Assembly (NCBI GenBank): GCA_036852015.1
Contig: JAANDG010000029.1
Coordinates: forward strand, 372,001 to 436,000
Length of the DNA: 64,000 nt
Direction: 5' to 3'
From: Pelodera strongyloides
Lineage: Eukaryota; Nematoda; Chromadorea; Rhabditida; Rhabditidae
Made by a program: the position numbers and the translations under genes
The notes under the pieces: model-generated
What the model was told of the DNA's origin: nothing
Seen by the model: only the letters and a program-made list of their open reading frames with translations
Databases searched by the model: none
Shown: positions 50,602 to 60,000 of the stretch, one piece after another
How the letters are laid out: every line of letters starts with the position of its first letter
How positions within the stretch are numbered: the stretch's first letter is position 1

Positions 50602-50918
50602 GCACCTTTTCGACCACATAAATTTTCTGCATTTTTGACCCATTTTAAGGCTTATTTTAATAAAAAAACATGCCTTAACTCTTCGAAAATGTCTCATTTT
50701 CAACAATTTTCAAAAACGGTCAAAAGGTCGAATTGCGTTACTTTAAAAATGTGGTCGAAATGGATGGTCGGAATGGTCGAGAAAAGTGCGCTAACAATTG
50801 AATAAAAATACACTACTAAATGACAACATTTTTGAAAGATCTGAAGCCTCTGACCAACCTAGACTTCGAAGAGCTTGTTAATGTGTTAGAAATCAAGAAT
50901 TTCCGTGGAATCTTTATG
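50602..50918 (+). repeat. left terminal inverted repeat
   Basis: It matches the inverse of 56732-57051 over its length with scattered substitutions. It includes the block TTCGAAAATGTCTCATTTTC and the protease-like N-terminal codons from about 50820. The match ends at about GGAATCTTTATG. Confidence 0.88.
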
Positions 50919-51020
50919 GAAAAGATAAAAAATCAGTCATCGAATTATCAACTTTCCAAATCCAAAATTCAACACTCATCATTGTGGATATTATTGATTT
51001 TTTTCTTTAACTACTTATGA
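50820..51020 (+). pseudogene. truncated protease-like frame in the left repeat
   Basis: The frame begins MTTFLKDLKPLTNLDFEELV and continues to a RGIFM motif, after which it loses similarity to the right-arm copy and runs into AT-rich sequence. The pattern LTN-x-(D)-x-EEL ... RGIFM resembles the start of adenain-like cysteine proteases of Maverick/Polinton elements. The catalytic His, Asp/Glu and Cys region is absent, so this is a non-functional fragment. Assignment rests on pattern memory only. Confidence 0.45.
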
Positions 51021-51375
51021 ATTACTTTCAGGTCAAAAATTATCGGAAAGTTCAATGTGGAAAAATCCGGAAACGCCAACGCGATGAAAGATCAAGAAAA
51101 TAGAAACTTCGAGATCAATATGAATTGTCACTTTTAGTTGAAAAATAGAAATTCTGAAATATTAAATTATTAAATTAAGTATACATTGTTACATTGTTGT
51201 TATTTGATTTGTTAATTCTTTTATCTTGTCATTATTTTGCTCTCCTAAAGCGATTGAATAAATGACTCATTCATGGTGTCTCTTGTCATTCTTTTTGCCA
51301 GCACCTTCGAGAAGATTTAGGTGTGACCACTCTCTCTTTTTCCTTCAGTTCTCTCAATTTGTGACTCCTTCTACT

Positions 51376-52010
51376 AGGATGTTGTTCTGCGAATTCGCAC
51401 CGAAAAAAATCAAAAAGAATTCTCTTGGAATTCTTTTTGGATTTCTTGCTCTGCGAATTCGCAATATTTCCGGTGCGAAATCGCAGTGCAAAATCCTAGG
51501 CGAGAGAGCAGGCACTGCGGAGAGGGTGAAGAGGGTGAAACGTTTTTTTTTTTTTGCGTTTTTCGGTGCGAATTCGCAGATCACATGAGAGTCTGCGAAT
51601 TTGCACCGGGTATTTTGCCGGTGCGAATTAGGAAAGTTTGCTGTGCGAATTCGCACAGCCCACTTTTCCGGTGCGAATTCGCAATCCATTAACAGAGTAG
51701 GATGTTGTTCTGCGAATTCGCACCGGAAAAAAACCAAAAAGAATTCTCTTGGAATTCTTTTTGGATTTCTTGCTCTGCGAATTCGCAGTATTTCCGGTGC
51801 GAATTCGCAGTGCAAAATCCTAGGCGAGAGAGCAGGCACTGCGGAGAGGGTGAAGAGGGTGAAAAGTTTTTTTTTTGTTTTTCGGTGCGAATTCGCAGAT
51901 CACATGAGAGTCTGCGAATTCGCACCAGGTATTTTGCCGGCGCGAATTTGGAAAGTTTGCTGTGCGAATTCGCACAGCCCACTTTTCCGGTGCGAATTCG
52001 CAATCCATTA
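51376..52010. repeat. two tandem ~312-bp repeats dense in CGAATTCG palindromes
   Basis: Copies at 51376-51690 and 51699-52010 (offset 323 bp) are about 95% alike by eye. Each contains around eight TGCGAATTCGCA-type palindromes or decayed versions, an inverted pair AAAAAGAATTC...GAATTCTTTTT, and a GGAGAGGGTGAAGAGGGTGAA purine stretch. All six frames stay open over much of it and give CEFAPEK/RCEFAVQ-like peptides; these are by-products of the palindrome and not genes. The block ends about 340 bp before the kinase-like gene. Confidence 0.93.
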
Positions 52011-52349
52011 TCACACTGGCAATTTGTCTTTCTCTTTGTGTGACCTTCTTTTCTCTTCCTCACTCTGACCGAACACAATCACACATTTGCTCCAGAAGAA
52101 CCAGGCGCACGCGAAGCGACACGCAAACGCGTTGGGCTAGAGTGGAAGGCAGAGACGCAGAGGAAGGCGAGAAACTGCCAACATCGCATTCTTCCATTAA
52201 CTTTTGTGAATAGAAAAGAAGCTTATTTTTGTACTTATATTTGGTATTGGATAAGCATATTTTCATCCAAAATCCTCACATCGACGACTTAGTATTAAAA
52301 CTGTTTTATTTATTAAATTTACTTATTTCATTAATTCTTTGGTTTCAGA

Positions 52350-54501
52350 ATGGTTTTTGTTGTGATACGACTAGTTGGTGAAGCAGAAGATCGCTTATTC
52401 GAGAATATAATTTTAGAACCGCAGGTTTGAACTTCATTGGGTTCATCTAAATTCTTCATTGGGTTCATCTAAATTCTTCATTGGGTTCATCTAAATTCTT
52501 CATTGGGTTCATCTAAATTCTTCATTGGGTTCATCTAAATTCTTCATTGGGTTCATCTAAATTCTTCATTGGGTTCATCTAAATTCTTCATTGGGTTCAT
52601 CTAAATTCTTCATTGGGTTCATCTATATTCTTCATTGGGTTCATCTAAATTCTTCATTGGGTTCATCTAAATTCTTCATTGGGTTCATCTAAATTCTTCA
52701 TTGGGTTCATCTAAATTCTTCATTGGGTTCATCTAAATTCTTCATTGGGTTCATCTAAATTCTTCATTGGGTTCATCTAAATTCTTCATTGGGTTCATCT
52801 AAATTCTTCATTGGGTTCATCTAAATTCTTCATTGGGTTCATCTAAATTCTTCATAGGGTTCATCTAAATTCTTCATTGGGTTCATCTAAATTCTGTTTT
52901 ATTTATAGATTTCTCGTGTTGACCTGGTGAAGGAGATTGAGAGTGTGACTAATATTCCACCCAAATTTCAAAAAGTCCAATTCCGTGGTGAAAAACTACC
53001 CGTGGTTGAGCGTCCTCTTGAAACAATTCAATTCGGCGAAGAACTTGTTGTGGTAAGTTGAATTTTTATCTTTAGAATTTACTGTTTATTGTTTATACAG
53101 CACATTATTATACAGCTAGTGAATTTTATAACTGGAACAAACCAATATTTTACACCATTTTGGCATTTTCATTTTTACTTTTTTTACGAGGATTATGTCC
53201 ATAATTTAAAGATAAAATAAGTCTTTTTTTAGAAGCATGCAGAACTTCCACGGTGGATCCAATATCGAAATTGTGTGGAGGACGTCAGAAAGCGGCTGGC
53301 ACCTGTTGTTGATAATGCCCACAGAGCCGTCCAACATCACCAGAACCTGATGAAAAGTGCCTTTTTTGATGCGTACCTCGAGTTCGAAGACTACCGTCGA
53401 AAGCACCAACCCGAAGTTGCGTCATGGGCGGACGGCGTTCTTGAATTAATGGTAGATGCTGTGAAGAATCACTTCCTTATCCACCACGGACTGCGCGGAG
53501 GGACATCAAAATCCGGCTTCAAGTACGACTGGAACCCTAGATCAAACGAGATGCGTGGTACTCGTAACGGCATCATTGCTCATGTCCAGCTTCATGGAGA
53601 GGAGCAGCCTACTAAATACTCAATAAAATGTCATCACTATGGCTCGACTGCATTTTCTTCAAAAGGATCTTCTCCGGATATAATTGAGCTTTTTTCATAC
53701 AAACTTTTGGAACTTCTGGAAGTTGGACCGACAGTTCAGTTCATCCTTCCTTCCGAATGCACAGGGAGTAAGACGGCCACGTAAGCACAACTTTAACTAT
53801 TTTAAACAAATTATAAAGCTAATAGTAAAAGAAATAAATACATGTTCGAATTTAGGTACATTGCTTCTACTTGGCGTGACGATTTTATCCGCCTATCTGA
53901 CCTTTCCGATGATAATGAGTTCAGTATCAAAGCACTCGTCCAATTACGTTTGCTGAATGTGCTTTTTTTCATCGGCGATCTTCATGGAGACAATTGTGGT
54001 CAGTCATTTTATTACTTAAAATTAATAACAACAAAGCTTGCTTCCCAAAAGCACATCTATAATGTTTAATAACTAACTTAAGAGTTTGCTCGCTTTCTCC
54101 CCTGCTAATTTTCAGGTCAGTGGAAGTCGACAGATAACGCCGCCGTTGTTGATCTGATCCCACTTCCGTATGCGAATTATCCAGATGTTAAAAGGGCGGT
54201 GCGTGGTCCTATCAAACTAGCTTGGGATGATGTGCCTCGCAAGTTGCTTTTGGAATATCCTCAAGAAAAATTTTGGGATATTGCCAAAATAATTTTGGAT
54301 AAGTGGAATGTGTTGGACAAAATCAAGCAAGCGAATGATATAATCGGGACGGAAAAGCATCAAATGAAGAAATTAGAAATTGAATTTCGTGGTATCGATA
54401 GCAAGTCCGATTATACGGTGACAAACGAGCTGGACAATCACTTGGATGCAATCAGAGCCAATTTGGAAAAGCTCTTAAATGAATTAGGTTCGAGTCAATA
54501 A
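52350..54501 (+). CDS. ubiquitin-like plus kinase-like fusion protein
   Basis: Five exons (52350-52424, 52909-53052, 53233-53780, 53856-53998, 54116-54501) join in frame to 431 residues. Residues 1-73 form a ubiquitin-like domain: MVFVVIRLVGEAEDRLFENI, then DLVKEIESVTNIPPKFQKV and QFRGEKLP, matching the ubiquitin IPP-x-Q-K and GK-x-L positions. The C-terminal part looks like a divergent kinase fold. It has a beta-3-type Lys in KYSIKCHHYG (K205), a possible helix-C Glu in DIIELFSYKLLELL (E225), a catalytic-loop GDLHGDN (D297, N302; the usual preceding His is Ile) and a metal-binding Asp in AAVVDLIPLP (D316). The D-x4-N spacing recalls aminoglycoside/choline kinases and PI4-kinases. Substrate unknown. 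The gene sits inside the TIR-bounded element and is intact, with a poly(A) signal near 54749. I place it in no named family. Confidence 0.78.
52433..52894 (+). repeat. minisatellite, 21 copies of a 22-bp unit
   Basis: Unit TTCATTGGGTTCATCTAAAT+TC repeats 21 times with only two variant positions that I noticed (CTATATTC near 52625 and CATAGGG near 52852). It fills nearly all of the 484-bp first intron of the UBL-kinase gene, leaving a few bases at the donor and about 14 at the acceptor. Confidence 0.98.
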
Positions 54502-54907
54502 TTTTGCTTTTTTTTGTTTATTGCAGTTGTGTGTTTGTTGTTTCTTAGTGCTTGTTGTTTCTTGGTGCTTGAAAATTATTCCATTTAGAAATTCTTGGTT
54601 CTCTTTGGTTTTATTTTAATTATTTAATTAATTAATTTTTATAAGTTTTTGGTCTTTTAATTGTAGTTTGCCTATTCTCATTTTTTCTATATATTTATTA
54701 TCGTTTTGTGACAATTTTAAACTCTGATCGGAATCAGCTATTCGAGTCCAATAAAAATGGAAAGCTAGTAAAAAGGTAGAGAAAAAAAATTACGAACATG
54801 CCCAAGAATTATACGGAAAGGTATTAGAAATAGTATTTGAAAATTTTAAAAATAGAATGTAGAATAGACATACAAAATAGTAGAAGAGTAGATAGTAAGG
54901 AAAAATC

Positions 54908-54992
54908 ACCTTGAAAATTGATCAAGGTACCCCGTTTCGACCCCTTAGTCACAGACGAGGATTTTACCGTGTCGGGGTCTCATCAGTGTGAG
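54908..54992 (-). ncRNA. hammerhead-ribozyme-like core
   Basis: On the minus strand CTGATGA (54986-54980) is followed by a perfect 6-bp helix II, GACCCC (54979-54974) with GGGGTC (54944-54939), then GAAA (54938-54935). A minimal 2-bp helix III (A-U, C-G around a GGG loop) leads to GTA (cleavage-triplet position at 54928). Such short helix III forms are known in hammerheads of Penelope-like elements, whose fragments lie just upstream on the same strand. I could not find a closed helix I, so activity is doubtful or would require a neighbouring copy. Confidence 0.45.
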
Positions 54993-55274
54993 CCACGGCT
55001 TTAGAGGATAAATGAGAAAAATGTACGTGAAAATAAACATAAATAAAGAAAAAGAATTTACTTAAAGGTATATGAGAAAATATTGTGGATGATAATTAAT
55101 TGGTGAAATCGATGGAATAAGAATATTGTTGTTTGTGTAGTTCGTAGTATGAAGAGAATTGTCTATTAGCCAACGGCAAAATCAAAGAAACAGGTGGAAA
55201 AGAAGAAAATAATGTATAGAAATGGTAAGGTGCAATCAGGATTGATTAAAGGAAATAGTGAGTACATATGTTGA

Positions 55275-55850
55275 TTAAGTAAAAGTATGAGATACATTTG
55301 TATCAAACCAGGAACATAATATTTTGGGACTAGAATCATATTTATAAGCAATGTTAGGGTATTTGTTGAAAGTCTTTTTAAACATTTGTGATATTGAATC
55401 TATAGGATAAAGATTGCTGAGAAGCTTAGCAATTAAATCGTTGATTTTATTTTTAAAGAAAGTGATATTGGAAGTACATCTGTTTATTCGTATGATTTCT
55501 CCTATAATGCAATTGGTTTTAATGTTGGTACTGATATGGCTGTTAAACATTGGAAATCTAATTACATTAAAAGTATAATCATCAGTTTTGTTGTAAAGAT
55601 TAATATTCCATTTATTTGATGATCTTGTAATATATAGATCTAAGAATGCAGCTATCTGTGAATCGTTATTAGCAGATTCTAGAGTAAGAGTAAGAGTATT
55701 AGGATAGATGCTTCTGATGGTGTCAACTACATTATTGTCATTGTAGAATACAGCAATGTCATCCATATATCTATAGATATTTGTTTTGTACTTTAAAGAG
55801 GTGTTAGCTGGATTTTTAAGGAAGTTGAACTCAAGCATAGTCAGAGTCAA
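55275..55850 (-). pseudogene. Penelope-like element, C-terminal half of reverse transcriptase
   Basis: The minus-strand frame contains the polymerase active-site motif YRYMDDIAVF, followed by the palm/thumb region (AAFLDLYITR, KINDLIAKLLSNLYP). It begins only about 27 residues before YMDD, so the earlier reverse-transcriptase motifs, including the first catalytic Asp, are missing. It is an incomplete retroelement fragment and cannot be an active enzyme. Confidence 0.85.
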
Positions 55851-56480
55851 GCATAGCCTTTTTTCTTTCGAGGACCTCTATTTTTTGATGGTCTAATGAT
55901 TTTAAGAGCGAAATATGGCATATTTTTGTTTCCTAATCCTTTAGTGTTGTGATTACTAATGATTCCATATCCTTTAATGTTGTCATTTAAACCATAGGGA
56001 TATGCTGTATTCAACAGTCTAATCCAAAAAAGTTCTTTGGATTTTCGAATACTATTATCTATATTATCTTGCAAATTGTCCAAAATATGTATAGTAAATT
56101 TTTTATCTGTGCTTCTTGGTTGGCAAGTTGAAAAATGTTTGTATAGTATGGTGTTTGTGGATTCTTTTTTAATGTTATATCGGTGCTGATTAAACCGGTT
56201 TTTAAGGGTATTTTTAGTTTCACCTACATATTGAATGTTCAAATATCGCACGTTATGCAATAAATTAGACCTTTACTACTACAATTAGAAGTATTAGTGC
56301 AGAAAGTTGGGGTAAAGTATTTTGTGGAACTGCTTCTTATGATACCTTCAAAATATATAAGAGGACATATTTTACAACGAGTTGAGTTACATTCAATACC
56401 AAACAGGTCAGTACCTTCTATGTTAATGAGTTTCATGTTTGGGCCAATTTTTTTAGAAGAAAAACAATCTTTACTGAAAT
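55847..56480 (-). pseudogene. Penelope-like element, Cys motif and GIY-YIG endonuclease region
   Basis: Minus strand, two frames. The upstream one (to 56239) has FGIECNSTRCKICP and a CITC motif. The downstream one (56260-55847) has IQYVGETKNTLKNRFNQHR, the GIY-YIG nuclease core with its Arg/His motif, and LLNTAYPYGLN. The two frames are separated by what looks like a single-base frameshift near 56243. The sequence CRCKxCP...C-x-S-x-G-L-I-Y-C-I-T-C before YVGET is characteristic of Penelope-like elements. The endonuclease lies 5' of the reverse-transcriptase fragment on the coding strand. Confidence 0.85.
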
Positions 56481-56499
56481 AATGCGACGAATATGTTGC

Positions 56500-56700
56500 A
56501 GTAGAAGGGCATATAAATTCCCTAACTCAGCCGCCCCAAGCCTCGCAAGGTAGGTTGTGGACAGGACACTTCGGATAAACCTTACATGGCGTGGCCGAGC
56601 TAAATAACTCTGCCACGGTGGTACTAGGGTACACGGGGACACCCAGCTAGTCCCTGTACAACCATTAGCCCACTGGGTAAATTTACAATACCCACTTCTC
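56500..56700 (-). other. GC-rich segment of unknown origin
   Basis: About 180 bp of distinctly GC-rich DNA with many CCCC/GGGG tracts (for example GGTGTCCCCGTGTACC on the minus strand) lies between the retroelement fragment and the right repeat. It interrupts the protease-like frame right after IVNL. It may be the end of another retroelement or a structured RNA; I cannot classify it. Confidence 0.4.
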
Positions 56701-56818
56701 TTTCTTTAATTTGAGTTGGCAAAGTGTCTCTCATAAAGATTCCACGGCAATTCTTGATTTCGAACACATTAACAAGCTCTTCGATGTCTAGGTTGGTCAG
56801 AGGCTTCAGATCTTTCAA
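56690..56818 (-). pseudogene. truncated protease-like frame in the right repeat
   Basis: The minus-strand frame MKDLKPLTNLDIEELVNVFE continues through CRGIFMRDTLP and EVGIVNL, longer than the left copy. It then enters the GC-rich segment where a GPGTHW-type catalytic-His motif would be expected. The RGxFxRDxLP...xGIxNL spacing is what I associate with Maverick-type adenain-like proteases. Fragment only; no catalytic residues. Confidence 0.5.
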
Positions 56819-57051
56819 AAATTTTGTCTTTTAGTAGTGTATTTTTATTCAAATTGTTAGCGCACTTTTCTCGACCATTCCGACCATCCATTTCGACCAC
56901 ATTTTTAAAGTAAAGCAATTCGACCTTTTGACCATTTTTGAAAATTGTTGAAAATGAGACATTTTCGAAGAGTTAAGGCATGTTTTTTTTATTAAAATAA
57001 GCCTTACAATGGCTCAAAAATGCAGAAAATTGATGATGGTCGAAAAGGTGC
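56732..57051 (-). repeat. right terminal inverted repeat
   Basis: Inverse partner of 50602-50918. The outer tip, read inward on the minus strand, is GCACCTTTTCGACCATCAT. The differences from the left arm are scattered point changes and a few indels. Confidence 0.88.
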
Positions 57052-60000
57052 AATTGTAATCTACGAAATGTATTAATGGGACTGTGAGGATAATGGGAAG
57101 ACCACCCGGGAGGAATCTTTTATAAGATCCCATTGGGTGTGACACTTCTTTGTTGGATGTTGTCAGAATAGCCTTTGATCGAGCACACCCAGACGCACAA
57201 CAAATAAACGCTTGAAGTGATCTGTTCGAAGTCGTGACAATTAGAACAGCGAACGCTTATTTGGAACACCATTCCGATATCAGACTACACATCTCGGATG
57301 GACCTTCATATAGGGGGATTCATTTAAGAAAATTCGACTTTTAACTCATTTCGAATGGTTTCTCACACGCATAAGCATCAAGCAAAAATATGCTTTAATA
57401 CCAATTTTTAACCTGGTAAATGTGTAAAAATTGGTTTTAGAGAAAAATTTTACTTTGTTCAAGTACGGCACGGATCAGATATGAGCATATTATTCTCAGA
57501 ATGTAAAATGTTGGGCAAAACTGAAGACTTGGAATTGCCTTGCCTTAAATAGCAAATCGAGAATAGGAAGCAGGATCTGGACATGAAGTCCGCTGTGAAG
57601 AGCTTTGTAAACATAACCGTAACAGAGACTGAAACCAACTGCTAATTTGGAGACAAAGAAAACAAATGAGCATGTACATGTGGAAGTTGTCACTTGGCCC
57701 TTGAAGAATCTGTGTGAATTGTATTGAAATTTTACAAAACTACTGCTTCGGAAGCATATATTTTAGAGTGGTACAGCCATTGTTTGAACCCTTGACAGTA
57801 ACTACAATCAAGCGGTAAGGAATAAGAAAAATTCTATCCCCTCCCCCGTCCAAATGGTGTTTCAAGAAAGTGATGTTAAATTGTAGGATTTATTTCCGAA
57901 ATATATTGCAGCATAATTTCAGTTTCAGTTTCAACTATACAAATTCGCAGAAAGCTTTTTTTTCTTTTATACATCAAATGTTTCATGATGATTACGATTC
58001 AAAAAGAATTGTCTGCGAACTCTCGGTAATAAGAACCGTTTTCCCTCTCAAAAGTGCAAAATTCGTGAGGTTTGTGTTTTTCTTGCTTTTTTGCGGCGTG
58101 GACTCTATGGTCCACTATATGCTATTCAATGATGGTTGAGATGTTTGACTTATTTTTTCATGTTTCATTTTTAATATTTCGACAATTTAGCATTTTTTGG
58201 CCCATAACTTTTTTATTTCCTGTATTGATTGATATATGAACTAAGAAAAAAACTTTCTGCGAAGTCGTATAGTTCCCTTGTGTATTTCCGCAGCATAGAT
58301 GGTCAGTCTTTTCCGACTTTCCAAAAATCAACAAGACAACCGTTTTGTCCATCTGTCCCTGTGCTTTCGAATTATGCAAAGCTTGCAACTTCAATTGTTT
58401 TAAGCCTATTTTCCCCTCTCGTTTTTTGAATTTTTAGTTTCCGAGCGTGGGGAAGTGTCGTCCTTTATTTAAAATTCAGAATTGCTGGAGACAGAACGAA
58501 AAGAACAAGTCACCGGCATAAGTCGCTAAAAAAGCTGGTAGTTGTGCCAAAAAAAGAACAATCCTCTGGTGTTGAAAAGGCAGTAAACGACTCAACTAAG
58601 AGCATTTGCTCGTGGCCTGAACTGTAAATGATCACCATTTGTCCGTTTCCAAAGACTAGCTATTCGTTTGAATTTCGACTGAATAAAGTTGTTGAAGGCT
58701 TCGTCTCTACTAATGACATGGTAGATCTTCTCTTTGTAAATGGAATTTGACCCATGCAAAATTGTGCCGCTAAATTTAGAACCTTAACTTTCAATTATGA
58801 AGGATCAACCTGCTTTGGTAATGCGTGACTGTTTGCTTGTCTCATAGCAATGTCAACAAATCTAAAGTCACCCAAATGTCTTCACAATCAGAAGCACAGT
58901 CAACTGTTTTAAACAAATTCTTCATTGTGTAGCACCATCAGAAAAATCATGATTCCGCAATTGATCTCCGTGGAATTTCGATAAGAAATCTTAACAAACA
59001 GTCGGGCATGTGATAGTTTTACTTAAAACATCTTATCAGATAATATGCGTACTTGCATCGTTTCTTGATGATTAATCATGTCGCGCGGAGGTCGTTTGCC
59101 TTCTGTCAATTGTGAATTGTCATTTGATAGGACCAGTCTAGTCTTTGTCAAATATTGACTGTCATTTTCGCACTCACACATACATACACACACGCTTAAC
59201 CTCGCCCGAAATGTGGCACTTGACACTTAGTCACACGCCAAATAATAATACAGAAGCCTACCGCCTTAGCACCTATTTACTTTATGTTTTTTTACTCCGT
59301 TCTTTTTACAGTACCTTACAAACCAATGATCGGGAGAGTTTTGTGTAGAAAGTATTTTAATACATAATTTTTCCCATTTCAATTGACTTTCTGCAATTTC
59401 AAATTTGTCTCTTTGAGCCTCACCTGTCAACCATTTAAAGTTTTTTTTGCAATGATGCTCTTGTTTTTTTTTGTAGAACGGTTCCTTTGTTGTCTTAAAG
59501 TAGAAGGTTAGGAATTTTCCACCACATTGTTTCTTGCAGCTCCCTTGTATCTCATTTCTTGATCAATGCCTCTTGGTATGCCTTTTTCATGTTTTTTGTA
59601 GAACTAGAAGTCTCGAGCAAGAGCCGGTTGCTGTTTTGCAAGAAGAACAATCAACACAAAATCGCCTTTACAAATCCATATATGCATGTTTTTTGTCATT
59701 GTCGCCGTCTGTTCTTTTCGACCGTACATGTTATTGCATTGAAGGCAATTTGGTTTTTGCTGATATCCACATCTTGATGCTAGACCAATGCAAGCAAAGG
59801 TTACTTCTGGTTGTTAATCATGTCTGCTCCACTGCCTTACTAGCGACAAAGACTTCTGCCGTTTTTACTCTGCACTGAATTAAAGCCAACTTTTTAATAA
59901 ATCATTTTCTGAAAGGGCACAAACCGGAATCCATATTCTGCCGAGCTCAACTAGCTTTAAAACGCAACTATCTATCCTTCAATATTTCTTCTTTTTATTT

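Larger units (their letters stand above)
50602..57051. mobile_element. TIR-bounded composite element, Maverick-like remnant with cargo
   Basis: A 6.45-kb unit closed by inverse repeats of about 320 bp: 50602-50918, and 56732-57051 in inverse. Both start GCACCTTTTCGACCA. Each repeat carries the first codons of the same protease-like frame pointing inward. Contents in order are the left repeat, a CGAATTCG-rich repeat doublet, the UBL-kinase gene, a hammerhead-like motif, a broken Penelope-like retroelement on the minus strand, a GC-rich segment and the right repeat. No DNA polymerase, integrase, packaging ATPase or capsid frame is visible, so it cannot be autonomous. Maverick ancestry is inferred from the protease-like frame and TIR size only. 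Confidence 0.6.

Noticed and set aside
51354..52078. Overlapping frames of 108-161 codons on both strands with CEFAPEK/RCEFAVQ repeats
   Set aside because: They are translations of the same CGAATTCG palindrome in several frames and have no independent coding signal.
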